Shown: positions 55,803 to 63,204, counted from the stretch's first letter. The stretch: 64,000 nucleotides of DNA from Lachnospiraceae bacterium (GCA_030526405.1 JAUNCZ010000007.1:26410-90409); one strand, 5' to 3'. Made by a program: numbers and translations. Notes: generated by a model not told the origin, from the sequence alone.

Positions 55803-56767
55803 TACTTGTTCTCCTTATTCAGAACGCCAGCCTCCATGGCCTCATCGGTAGTTCCCACAATATCACGCACCACATACTGAGGAGATTTGTTTACAGTAAA
55901 CATCACTCGTCCGATGTACTCTCCCAGAATACCCAGAATCAGGAATGCAAATCCAAAGAGGATCAGCAGGGTACACATGATGGATGGCCATCCAGCCTGC
56001 ATGGCAGGATTCAGCAGTTTTCTCACAAATACGAAGATGGCAGCCAGGAAACCGATACCGGAAAACAGTGCTCCCAGATACTCAGCAAAACGCAGTGGGA
56101 AATCTGAATAGTTGATCATGGACATGAACAGCTTCAGTCCCTTGCGGAATGTATAGTTGGAGCTTCCCACGGCACGGTCAAAATGATCAATCTCAATGTT
56201 TGCCACATTGTGGGTGGTACGGAAGAACAGCAGCTGTACAAAGGCACTGTTTCCTTCATACTCCAGGGCTTTATCAATAACAAATTTTCTGGCCAGCCAG
56301 AAGCTTCCCATCTGAATGTTCTTTGGTCTGTCGATCATCTTGAACAGCAGGAAACGGCTTACAGCACCGGTAAAGTTCTTCCATGCAGAGAAATGTCTCT
56401 CCTTGAACACACCGAATACCACATCATAGCCCTCAGCGATCTTATCCAGGAACTGTGGAATCTGGGATGGATGGTTCTGAAGATCATCATCCATTGCCAT
56501 TACATAATCACCATGTACATAGTGAAGACCGGCCATGATAGCCGCATGCTGACCAAAGTTCTTAGCCAGATTCACACCGGTGACGTTATCATATTTTGCA
56601 GCTGCACGTCTGATTGCCTCAAATGTCTTATCTTTGGAGAAGTCATTTACCAGGACCATCTCGCACTCGAAGCCATCCATTTTGTCAAACTCTTCCATAC
56701 ACAGATCTACGACCTTCTCGATTGTCTGCTCTGAGTTATAGCAAGGTATAACAATTGATACCAGCAT
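55802..56767 (-). CDS. Membrane glycosyltransferase, GtrB/DPM1-like family 2
   Basis: 321 residues. A soluble GT-A domain begins VSIVIPCYNSEQTIEKV, with MVLVNDFSKDKTFEAI and the metal motif VMAMDDDLQNHPSQIP near residue 98. Two C-terminal membrane helices (about 235-258 and 268-292) match enzymes that load a sugar onto undecaprenyl or dolichyl phosphate, such as GtrB or ArnC. The product would be a lipid-linked sugar for wall or teichoic-acid decoration. ATG at 56767, upstream of the small membrane gene it overlaps. Sugar not predictable. Confidence 0.88.
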   Translation of the reverse strand: MLVSIVIPCYNSEQTIEKVVDLCMEEFDKMDGFECEMVLVNDFSKDKTFEAIRRAAAKYDNVTGVNLAKNFGQHAAIMAGLHYVHGDYVMAMDDDLQNHPSQIPQFLDKIAEGYDVVFGVFKERHFSAWKNFTGAVSRFLLFKMIDRPKNIQMGSFWLARKFVIDKALEYEGNSAFVQLLFFRTTHNVANIEIDHFDRAVGSSNYTFRKGLKLFMSMINYSDFPLRFAEYLGALFSGIGFLAAIFVFVRKLLNPAMQAGWPSIMCTLLILFGFAFLILGILGEYIGRVMFTVNKSPQYVVRDIVGTTDEAMEAGVLNKENK

Positions 56768-56935
56768 ATCGTTCTCTCCTCTACTTCTTGTATACTTTCA
56801 TAGAATCAGGTTATTGGTTCAGCAGCAGAATCCTCCTCTGCTCACTGCCCCGTAAATAGATATTATATTCCCAAAGAGCAGTTCCTGCAACACCTTAGTT
56901 ACTGAAAAAGCAGAGATTACCTGACATACCAGGAA

Positions 56936-56957
56936 GTAAAGCGGACATTCGCAATCC
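56936..56957 (-). repeat. Dispersed repeat core, copy 3
   Basis: Twenty-two bases identical to the 3' half of copies at 7677 and 36462 begin directly after the stop codon of the MATE gene. Confidence 0.7.
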
Positions 56958-58307
56958 TCAGTTTTTCCCCTGAGAAGCCTTCTCCCGGAACCAGGGACCG
57001 GTGGTGCAGAAATACACCGACATACTGGTGGCAACCAGCCAGCCAAGGGGCCAGGCACACCAGATACCCACAGAACCCAGCGCAGTTCCGGAAAGAATCC
57101 GGGCCAGCACCACTCGCAGCACCAGATCTGTCATGGTGGTGGTCATAAACCGCTTCATGGTACCGGTACCACGGAGGATTCCATCTGCCACCAGTTTCAG
57201 GGAAACCACCAGGTAGAAAGGAGTAACAATCCGTAAAAAGGTCAGTCCGGAGCCCAGCGCCGCCTCAGAGGCATCCTTCATGAAAAATGCAGTCAGGCCC
57301 CTTCCCCAGAAGAAATACAGCAGCATAAAGGGCACGGAAAGCATCCAGATCAGTTTCCAGCCTGCCTTAAAGCCTGCCCGGATACGCTGTGTCTTTCCTG
57401 CACCGTAGTTCTGGGCAGTATAATTGGATATTCCGTTTCCGATGGTGGTGAAGGAGGTGATCACCAGATTATTCAGCTTGATGGCTGCAGAATAGCCTGC
57501 CATAACGCCGGAACCGAATCCGTTGATCATGCCCTGAATCAGAATATTGCCCACAGAGATACAGCTCTGCTGGAGAATACTTGGAATGGCAATCACCCCG
57601 ATCTTTCTGAGAAGCCGCCAGGAAAAAACCGGTGTCTTCTCCCCCGGTGCAATCTTCCTCATTCGCTTCAGCACCACCGTCATCGCCAGCACAGCACTGA
57701 TTCCCTGGCAGAGGAAGGTGGCCCAGGCAACACCTGCCACTCCCATCTTAAGTCCTGCCACAAAGAAAATATCCACCACAATATTGGCCACAGAGGAGCA
57801 GGCCAGAAAGAGAAAAGGCGTTCTGGAGTCTCCCAGTGCAGAAAAAATACCGTTGGCAATATTGTAAAACATCATAAAGGGCAGTCCCCAGATATAGATC
57901 ACCAGATACAGCCTGGAATCAGCCATCAGCTCCCCCGGTGTATGGATCATCTCCAGAAGTCTGCCGCTGAAGATCAGGCCCGCTGTCATCAGGATGGCGC
58001 ACAGAACCGCAGTAGCGATCATGGCCGTGCTGACAGCGGTTTTCATCTCCGCCTCCTTTTTCGCTCCGAAAAGCTGAGAGGTGATCACCGAACAGCCAAT
58101 ATTGCAGCCAAAGGCAAATGCCATAAAGATCAGGGTGATCTCATAGCTGTTACCCACCGCTGCCAGGGCCTGCTCTCCAATAAAATTGCCGGCCACCAGA
58201 CTGTCCGCAATGTTGTACAGCTGCTGGAAGATCACACTTCCAAACAGGGGCAGACAAAATTTCCACAAAACAGTTTCCGGCCTTCCTACCGTCAGGTCTT
58301 TGTTCAC
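56958..58307 (-). CDS. MATE family exporter (second)
   Basis: About 449 residues with 12 predicted membrane helices. The N-terminus has KFCLPLFGSVIFQQLYNIADSLVAGNFIG, split by the family's usual pattern into two halves; ALAAVGNSYEIT and ASIPSILQQSCI-like segments recur near residue 250. The GTG at 58307 follows AAGGGATATTT at about six bases and gives VNKDLTVGRPE, a standard start; upstream ATG codons lack a site. Different in sequence from the MATE protein at 16582, so not a recent duplicate. Substrate unknown. Confidence 0.9.
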   Translation of the reverse strand: MNKDLTVGRPETVLWKFCLPLFGSVIFQQLYNIADSLVAGNFIGEQALAAVGNSYEITLIFMAFAFGCNIGCSVITSQLFGAKKEAEMKTAVSTAMIATAVLCAILMTAGLIFSGRLLEMIHTPGELMADSRLYLVIYIWGLPFMMFYNIANGIFSALGDSRTPFLFLACSSVANIVVDIFFVAGLKMGVAGVAWATFLCQGISAVLAMTVVLKRMRKIAPGEKTPVFSWRLLRKIGVIAIPSILQQSCISVGNILIQGMINGFGSGVMAGYSAAIKLNNLVITSFTTIGNGISNYTAQNYGAGKTQRIRAGFKAGWKLIWMLSVPFMLLYFFWGRGLTAFFMKDASEAALGSGLTFLRIVTPFYLVVSLKLVADGILRGTGTMKRFMTTTMTDLVLRVVLARILSGTALGSVGIWCAWPLGWLVATSMSVYFCTTGPWFREKASQGKN

Positions 58308-58571
58308 AAATATCCCTTCTTTCATAAGAATTTTCCACATTCCGCTACACTATATTCCACCGATACTCTTTCCAGCTTCCTCAATATGCATTGCTGCTTT
58401 TCAATGATTTTCGCTTTTCCGGTTTCGCTGATACTTTAGCAGAATGAAGTTTTTTCTCATTGTAGTCGTCTTAGTATTCTTCGTCAATCCTCACACCTGC
58501 CAACCTACGCCGCCCTTCTTCTGTTCTTTTCCATTATTTTCACAATTTTTGCAAAAACCTTCAAAAATCCC

Positions 58572-58599
58572 TTGCATTTTCACTGCTTTCTGTTATAAT
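58572..58599 (+). promoter_or_regulatory. Promoter of the tRNA-Thr/tRNA-CAT pair
   Basis: TTGCAT, 16-base spacer, TATAAT, about 33 bases before the first tRNA. The rest of 58308-58571 holds no gene that I can support. Confidence 0.7.
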
Positions 58600-58631
58600 A
58601 AATCTCGGTTAAGGGTTCAGCCCGATACTAA

Positions 58632-58704
58632 GCCGATGTGGCTCAATTGGCAGAGCAGCTGATTTGTAATCAGCAGGTTAACGGTTCGAGTCCGTTCATC
58701 GGCT
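58632..58704 (+). tRNA. tRNA-Thr (anticodon TGT)
   Basis: 73 bases. Acceptor GCCGATG/CATCGGC pairs fully, anticodon stem GCTGA/TCAGC encloses loop TTTGTAA, so TGT reads ACA. T-arm GGTTCGAGTCC is present. CCA not encoded. Confidence 0.97.
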
Positions 58705-58719
58705 TTATTTTTTATTTAT

Positions 58720-58793
58720 GGACCTTTAGCTCAGTTGGTTAGAGCAGTCGGCTCATAACCGATCGGTCCCGGGTTCGAGTCCCCGAAGGTCCA
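58720..58793 (+). tRNA. tRNA with CAT anticodon (Met, or Ile2 if C34 is modified)
   Basis: 74 bases. Acceptor GGACCTT/AAGGTCC pairs fully; anticodon loop CTCATAA. The acceptor and D-arm look like the lysidine-type tRNA-Ile2 of Bacillus as I recall it, as much as elongator Met, so identity is left open. It is not an initiator, since its acceptor begins G1-C72. Confidence 0.9.
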
Positions 58794-58797
58794 CTAC

Positions 58798-58817
58798 AGC
58801 GAATCGGGTGATTCGCT
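58798..58817 (+). terminator. Terminator of the tRNA pair
   Basis: AGCGAATC/GATTCGCT with a 4-base loop and T8 immediately after. Confidence 0.85.
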
Positions 58818-58845
58818 TTTTTTTGCCCTGAATTACGAAACACAG

Positions 58846-58893
58846 AAAGTACCATCCCCTGCAGTGAGATCACTAACATCAGGATGGTACTTT
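58846..58893. terminator. Terminator at the island's left edge
   Basis: AAAGTACCATCC pairs with GGATGGTACTTT around an inner AGTGA/TCACT stem, with flanking T runs. It ends the minus-strand accessory operon. Confidence 0.8.
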
Positions 58894-58947
58894 TTTATGT
58901 ACTGTTATATTATTCTATCCTGCTATTCTTTTTTCAGGAGCGTTCAT

Positions 58948-59154
58948 TCAACTATTTCTTAATTTTATCCAATCAGCGACTACTGAACCAGCGATATACA
59001 CAAAAATCAAAATACAATTATCCAAAATAATCTCCCAAAATGAAGCTGTTTCAAAAAAACCACTTCCCCACTGGCATAGAAGTGCAACACACAGTAATGC
59101 AATAAGTCTTTTATATGTTTTCTTTAAGGTAGTAAAGCTAAAATATTTTTTCAT
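58948..59154 (-). CDS. 68-residue two-helix membrane protein
   Basis: Unrecognised. MKKYFSFTTLKKTYKR is basic, then two hydrophobic helices (about 17-28 and 42-60) with an intervening acidic loop, ending WIKLRNS. GGTGGGG stands about nine bases upstream. It is last in the accessory operon, just after the Gly/Ala-rich peptide gene. Size and position fit an immunity protein for a membrane-active peptide, which is inference only. Confidence 0.55.
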   Translation of the reverse strand: MKKYFSFTTLKKTYKRLIALLCVALLCQWGSGFFETASFWEIILDNCILIFVYIAGSVVADWIKLRNS

Positions 59155-59160
59155 TGGCGT

Positions 59161-59553
59161 TTACCCCACCACATATCTTACTCTATTCAAGCTAGTTATT
59201 GATTTATGAATTTGATAATATACTTTAATTCCTAATCCAGCATTATGTGCCTGATTGACCGCTGATTCAAGAGCACTCTTACCACCATAAGCACAAACAA
59301 TTGAAATAGCAGAAAGCCCCCATCCTGCAGCCGGATTAAAACTCAATAGTAATCCAATAGCAGCACTAGCTGTAGAAGCATATCTCAATCCATCGCTGTA
59401 AAGATACTCTACTCCATCATTATTTATATAACCAGCTTGCACCTCTGGATAATAATCATTAGCTTGTGTGCTTGCCTTATTGTTGTTTACATCTCCAAGC
59501 TGATAAATATCTATAATGGCAGTATCTAGTATTCCCATCCAGTAAGTATTCAC
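59161..59553 (-). CDS. 130-residue protein with Gly/Ala-rich hydrophobic core
   Basis: Unrecognised. GTG start at 59553 overlaps the stop of the upstream gene (GTGA), so translation is coupled; AGGA stands a few bases before. Residues 1-55 are polar and Asn/Asp-rich; residues 58-95 form a hydrophobic Ala/Gly/Ser stretch (SAAIGLLLSFNPAAGWG then SIVCAYGGKSALE) of the kind found in pore-forming peptides. There is no signal peptide or double-glycine leader that I can see. It lies between two membrane proteins. Confidence 0.55.
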   Translation of the reverse strand: MNTYWMGILDTAIIDIYQLGDVNNNKASTQANDYYPEVQAGYINNDGVEYLYSDGLRYASTASAAIGLLLSFNPAAGWGLSAISIVCAYGGKSALESAVNQAHNAGLGIKVYYQIHKSITSLNRVRYVVG

Positions 59554-60002
59554 AGATTCCTGCTATTCTTTTTATGCAGATATCTATTTCTCAGATACCG
59601 TCCTGCCAGCCAGATGTATCCCATCAGGAAAACTCCTCTGGCAACTATTACCTGATAGAGTTCACTGAAAGAATATCGAAATACCGATCTTAACACAGGT
59701 GGAAAACTCAACCATACGGAAAATGTTTGGAATGCAAGGAGCACTAATCCCAGCACCACAGAACCAAACAGCAATCCGGAGACTTCATCTCTGTTGATCC
59801 GAAGGATTATCAGCATGATCAGCATAGACAGAATTCCCAGCAAAAGAACAAGAACACTCAACAGAGTCGGACTCCATATCTGCCATGAAAATGCCTTTAC
59901 ATGTTTTTCACAAGTGTAAATCAAGAAAGCATATCCGTTTAAAAAGATAGAAGGAAGAAGAATATTGATAAACAGCTTTATCCACTTTTCATTCTTTTTC
60001 AT
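59550..60002 (-). CDS. Multi-pass membrane protein, about 150 residues
   Basis: Unrecognised. About four hydrophobic segments: INILLPSIFLNGYAFLIY, LLSVLVLLLGILSMLIMLII, then LLFGSVVLGLVLLAFQ and one near VARGVFLMGYIWLAG. The C-terminus is basic (RYLHKKNSRNL). The ATG at 60002 has GAGGGATTACA before it; the longer frame starts inside the upstream gene region. Overlaps the next gene by four bases. Could be a transporter helper or immunity protein. Confidence 0.6.
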   Translation of the reverse strand: MKKNEKWIKLFINILLPSIFLNGYAFLIYTCEKHVKAFSWQIWSPTLLSVLVLLLGILSMLIMLIILRINRDEVSGLLFGSVVLGLVLLAFQTFSVWLSFPPVLRSVFRYSFSELYQVIVARGVFLMGYIWLAGRYLRNRYLHKKNSRNL

Positions 60003-60031
60003 TGTAATCCCTCTTCTAAATATTTTATATT

Positions 60032-60769
60032 CTAACTCCAAACAACTGTAACCGATACAGGAATAGTAACACCTCTTGTGCAATACAATGTGTAAGTTGC
60101 ACCGGCATGAACTGCATCTATTGTCTGTCCTGATGGCATTAACTGTACATTACTAAAACTTGGAGTTGAATATGTTATTAAATTTCCCAACTCACCTCTG
60201 CGGAAAAAAGAACCATTATTGTAAATGTCTCCTAATGCCCCCCATTCCAATCTACTTGTTCTAGGAATAACACCTTCACCTGAATTTAATATCTCATATG
60301 ATGATGAAGCACTTATCAATCTGAAATTGATACCCGTTCCAGAATATCTAATAGAGAGTGTTATCCTAACATTTCCCATTGAATTCATAGCCTGATTCGA
60401 TGAAACTAGTTCACCCGCCCTTAATAGTCCGATCTCCCTATCTGTTAAACGCGCAGATTCATATACCGCAATTTCTACAATATTCGTGACTATCTTTCCC
60501 TGGGTGCCTTCTTCTTCAATATAAATAGTCCTGTTTTCTACATCTCGCTTTACTTCCTCCAGTTTTATTATCTTGCTATTTTCTAAAAAGTATTTACAAT
60601 TATCTTCTTGTGAAATAAGTATTAGTTTATCAGTATCTCCCTGCATAGGTGATATTGCTACAATATCATTATAACTCGATGACTCTTCTGCATAGACAAA
60701 AGATGAACATAATAACATTCCCAATAACAGTGATACAAAACACCTAACTACTCTAATATGATTTTTCAT
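60032..60769 (-). CDS. Secreted protein of unknown function
   Basis: About 245 residues. Signal peptide MKNHIRVVRCFVSLLLGMLL, cleavage near VYA-E. The mature part is polar and strand-rich, with no recognised domain: an N-terminal part with IVAISPMQGD, then NVRITLSIRYSGTGINF and a Gly/Ser/Tyr-rich end with TIPVSVTVVWS. Only one cysteine pair is apparent. ATG at 60769 with AAAGGAG seven bases upstream. First full gene of the operon under the divergent promoter; may be exported to cell surface or medium. Confidence 0.7.
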   Translation of the reverse strand: MKNHIRVVRCFVSLLLGMLLCSSFVYAEESSSYNDIVAISPMQGDTDKLILISQEDNCKYFLENSKIIKLEEVKRDVENRTIYIEEEGTQGKIVTNIVEIAVYESARLTDREIGLLRAGELVSSNQAMNSMGNVRITLSIRYSGTGINFRLISASSSYEILNSGEGVIPRTSRLEWGALGDIYNNGSFFRRGELGNLITYSTPSFSNVQLMPSGQTIDAVHAGATYTLYCTRGVTIPVSVTVVWS

Positions 60770-60796
60770 AGTAATCTCCTTTCTATAAACCAACTA

Positions 60797-60835
60797 CTAT
60801 TTCAGAATTGATTCATATATTTCTTCTCTCTGCAT
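60797..60835 (-). CDS. 12-residue leader ORF with a very strong ribosome site
   Basis: ATG at 60835 starts MQREEIYESILK and a stop. GGAGGTGA is placed five bases before the start, among the best ribosome sites in the window. It lies in the transcribed leader before the secreted-protein gene. It may be a leader peptide, a micropeptide, or simply a ribosome-loading decoy. Confidence 0.45.
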   Translation of the reverse strand: MQREEIYESILK

Positions 60836-60946
60836 TGGAATCACCTCCAAAATACAATTTATCTATCTTTTATATTTGCACTTCATTTAGATTTATCTCC
60901 GAACGCAATATTACATATGCTAATAGAGTATTTTCTTTACACTATC

Positions 60947-60975
60947 ATTATATATTTTATCTGACATCTTGTCAA
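60947..60975 (-). promoter_or_regulatory. Divergent promoter of the secreted-protein operon
   Basis: TTGACA, 17-base spacer, TATAAT on the minus strand: an exact consensus promoter. Its -35 lies within the palindrome at 60962-60974. Confidence 0.8.
60962..60974. promoter_or_regulatory. Probable BlaI operator shared by both operons
   Basis: Perfect palindrome TGACA-TCT-TGTCA with the ACA...TGT core of BlaI/MecI/CopY-type sites. It overlaps the -35 elements of the divergent promoters on both strands, so one repressor could silence both. Confidence 0.65.
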
Positions 60976-60997
60976 TCACTATTATATTGTGTATTAT
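60969..60997 (+). promoter_or_regulatory. Promoter of the BlaI-type operon
   Basis: TTGTCA, 17-base spacer, TATTAT, about 45 bases before the BlaI-like start codon. Confidence 0.65.
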
Positions 60998-61041
60998 ATT
61001 TATATAATTTACAGTTTTTTCTATCAGAAAGGAATTAATGT

Positions 61042-61464
61042 ATGGATTTATCAAAAATATCCTCAAAACTGACCAACAAGGATTTAGATATTTTATCTGT
61101 ATTGTGGAACAGTAAAAAACCTATGACTGCATTAGAAATCACAGAAGCCGATCCTTCATTAATGAAAAATACTGTTCAGCCGGCCCTCAGAAAGCTTCTG
61201 AAAAATGAAGTGATCAAGGTGGCAGATATTGTATACAGTGGCACTGTATTATGTCGCAGTTACGAACCTACTATATCCAAGGAAGAAGTATTTCTACATC
61301 GTCTTTCCTCTGAATACACGCAATTGGAAAAAGACATTTCCAAAGCCTCTTTCGTTTCATTTCTTCTGAAAAACGAAAAAGATAAGAAACAGTTCAAACA
61401 GGATCTTAAGGAATTACAGGAATTATTGGATTCCTACACTTCTATTGATACCACAGATAATTAG
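61042..61464 (+). CDS. BlaI/MecI/CopY-family repressor
   Basis: 140 residues. Winged-helix DNA-binding domain: LTNKDLDILSVLWNSKKPMTALEI, then SLMKNTVQPALRKLLKNEVIKVAD with the recognition helix. The second half forms a coiled dimer helix (KDKKQFKQDLKELQELLDSY). BlaI-type repressors are cleaved when a linked BlaR1-type protease senses its signal. The next gene, 14 bases downstream, encodes such a protease. ATG after AAAGGA. Confidence 0.92.
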   Translation: MDLSKISSKLTNKDLDILSVLWNSKKPMTALEITEADPSLMKNTVQPALRKLLKNEVIKVADIVYSGTVLCRSYEPTISKEEVFLHRLSSEYTQLEKDISKASFVSFLLKNEKDKKQFKQDLKELQELLDSYTSIDTTDN

Positions 61465-61478
61465 AAAGGATTTATATA

Positions 61479-62639
61479 ATGATTCACTTTACCTTCAGCG
61501 GCGTTATGATCTCTATCCTGTGCTGCAATCTTCTGATTCTATTTATGCGCCTGGTATTCAGCAGTCATACCATTCTTCTGAATACCAGTTTCCGGGTATT
61601 GGACAGTATTTTGCTGATTATACTGATTCGTCTTCTGTTCCCATTTGAACTTCCCATTACCACAAACATATACTTTCCTTCAGGAATTTCCTATATTATT
61701 TCATCATTGTTGAAGAAATATACTCTGTTTTCCGAAATATCTGTTTCTATCTGGGACTTTATTCTTGTTCTGTGGTTTCTTGTTTTCTTTTATAAGTTAT
61801 ACAATTATATCAAATCAAATAAACGGTTTTATCAAAACCTGTTGATAAATACGTCCGATATAACAACCACTAAACCCTATGCTGAACTTCTCGGTGATGT
61901 CTGCAAGCAATTAGGATGTGGTAAAACAGTTCACATCATGCAAAGCAGTTTTATTCACGAGCCAGCAGTATATCATTATTGGAATTATTACATACTGATG
62001 CCCGAAGGATTGCAACTGAGTACGAATGAAATAAAGAATGTTTTGTCTCATGAAATCGCACACATTGTGAATCATGATCTGCTTAAGAAAACAATCGTAC
62101 AAATAATTTGCCTTTTCTACTGGTGGAATCCGTTCTGCAAGCGTTTATCCAAACAAATTGACTTATTACTTGAATTGCAGACGGACAAAAAAATAGGCGG
62201 TACCACAATCAGAGAAAAGAAAAACTATCTTTCCTGCCTGATTAAGGTAGCCAGTCAACTTCACCCATCTACAGAGAATAACGTATATGCTCTTTCGTTT
62301 TCCTCTGAAAGCGGTATTATCCTTAGTAAAAGGCTCAAATTAATGATGGACGAAAAACAATCAAAGCAGCCTCTTTTAAGCACAATGATTGTTCTCCCAG
62401 TATGTCTCATAACATTCCTGTCTTTCACCTTTATATTTGAACCTTCTTACGTACCACCTGAGTTCACCCAGGAGTATATTATCCTCACTAAGGAAAATAG
62501 TTACGCGATACAACAGCAGGACGGGACTTACCACATTTACTATAATGACACTTATCTGGACCAGTCTGATACACTGGCATATTATCCTTCGGATATGATA
62601 GTGTATTATTATCCACAAACCAAGGAGAATCATGAATGA
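61479..62639 (+). CDS. BlaR1-like M56 metallopeptidase without penicillin-sensor domain
   Basis: 386 residues. Four N-terminal membrane helices, then a cytosolic zinc-protease domain with HEIAHIVNHD at 191-200 (HExxH) and a downstream Glu in DLLLELQTDKK. A fifth membrane helix near 295-312 is followed by only about 70 outside residues. Beta-lactam sensors carry a penicillin-binding domain there; this protein ends in a short domain with YAIQQQDGTYHIYYND instead. The ligand is therefore unlikely to be a beta-lactam. The stop overlaps the peptide gene (ATGA). Confidence 0.9.
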   Translation: MIHFTFSGVMISILCCNLLILFMRLVFSSHTILLNTSFRVLDSILLIILIRLLFPFELPITTNIYFPSGISYIISSLLKKYTLFSEISVSIWDFILVLWFLVFFYKLYNYIKSNKRFYQNLLINTSDITTTKPYAELLGDVCKQLGCGKTVHIMQSSFIHEPAVYHYWNYYILMPEGLQLSTNEIKNVLSHEIAHIVNHDLLKKTIVQIICLFYWWNPFCKRLSKQIDLLLELQTDKKIGGTTIREKKNYLSCLIKVASQLHPSTENNVYALSFSSESGIILSKRLKLMMDEKQSKQPLLSTMIVLPVCLITFLSFTFIFEPSYVPPEFTQEYIILTKENSYAIQQQDGTYHIYYNDTYLDQSDTLAYYPSDMIVYYYPQTKENHE

Positions 62640-62890
62640 AAAACAGCTCAATAGTTAAACACTCAAAAAGAGAAATCCTTCTACTGATTATATTTGCCTG
62701 TATTATAACCGCCTCTCCAGTTAATGCAGCATCAAGCAACTCACAGAATCTAGATAGCACATTGATAACACTTGAATCCAGATCCGCAGATATCAGATGG
62801 ATTTACAAAAACGAAAACGGAAAGACCTATAAACGCCTTTATAATTACTCTACCCAAACCTGGCTCAGTGATTGGATTCTTATTTCCTAA
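62636..62890 (+). CDS. 84-residue secreted peptide
   Basis: Signal peptide with basic N-terminus and hydrophobic core ILLLIIFACIITASPVNA, cleavage about residue 31, leaving some 53 residues. The end has a tight aromatic pattern: IRWIYKNENGKTYKRLYNY followed by WLSDW. I recall similar short Clostridial secreted peptides with RLYNYST and W-x-x-DW next to M56 proteases, but could not confirm a family. Coupled by ATGA overlap to the protease gene, so it may be its ligand or signal. A terminator follows. Confidence 0.65.
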   Translation: MKNSSIVKHSKREILLLIIFACIITASPVNAASSNSQNLDSTLITLESRSADIRWIYKNENGKTYKRLYNYSTQTWLSDWILIS

Positions 62891-62906
62891 TCAGGATATC
62901 AAAAAA

Positions 62907-62947
62907 GCAGGTGGAATTTTTTGAATTTTTTCAAAAATTCCACTTGC
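62907..62947 (+). terminator. Terminator after the peptide gene
   Basis: GTGGAATTTTTTGAA pairs with TTCAAAAATTCCAC (one bulge), within a longer GCA..TGC stem. Its right arm overlaps the next promoter's -35. Confidence 0.7.
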
Positions 62948-62972
62948 ATTATTCTTAATTATAGTGTATTAT
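62944..62972 (+). promoter_or_regulatory. Promoter of the tRNA-Asp/tRNA-Val pair
   Basis: TTGCAT, 17-base spacer, TATTAT, about 45 bases before tRNA-Asp. Confidence 0.6.
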
Positions 62973-63016
62973 CAATTGTGTTGAGAGGTTAAAGCCTTTC
63001 TCCCAGAGAAACGAAT

Positions 63017-63090
63017 GGCCCGGTGGCTCAGCTGGTTAGAGCGCCGCCCTGTCACGGCGGAGGTCGAGGGTTCGAACCCCTTCCGGGTCG
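63017..63090 (+). tRNA. tRNA-Asp (anticodon GTC)
   Basis: 74 bases. Acceptor GGCCCGG/CCGGGTC with one G-U pair, anticodon stem CCGCC/GGCGG with loop CTGTCAC, discriminator G as in Asp tRNAs. Confidence 0.97.
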
Positions 63091-63098
63091 TTTTATTC

Positions 63099-63171
63099 GG
63101 GGTCTTAGCTCAGCTGGGAGAGCATCTGCCTTACAAGCAGAGGGTCACAGGTTCGAGCCCTGTAGGCCCCA
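63099..63171 (+). tRNA. tRNA-Val (anticodon TAC)
   Basis: 73 bases. Acceptor GGGGTCT/AGGCCCC with one U-G pair, anticodon stem TCTGC/GCAGA with loop CTTACAA. Eight bases after tRNA-Asp, so co-transcribed. Confidence 0.97.
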
Positions 63172-63172
63172 T

Positions 63173-63204
63173 AAAAAAGGAACAGAGAGATCTGTTCCTT
63201 TTTT
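63173..63204 (+). terminator. Terminator of the tRNA-Asp/Val operon
   Basis: 14-bp stem of AAAAAAGGAACAGA and its complement, loop GAGA, ending in T6. Confidence 0.9.

Noticed and set aside
60808..61038. A 76-codon frame in the gap upstream of the BlaI gene
   Set aside because: It runs across both divergent promoters and the palindrome, has no ribosome site, and its Phe/Ser/Ile-rich product has no sensible domain.
58632..63171. A prophage or integrative element with tRNA attachment sites
   Set aside because: I found no integrase and no direct repeat of a tRNA 3' end at the other edge; the island is described as tRNA-flanked only.
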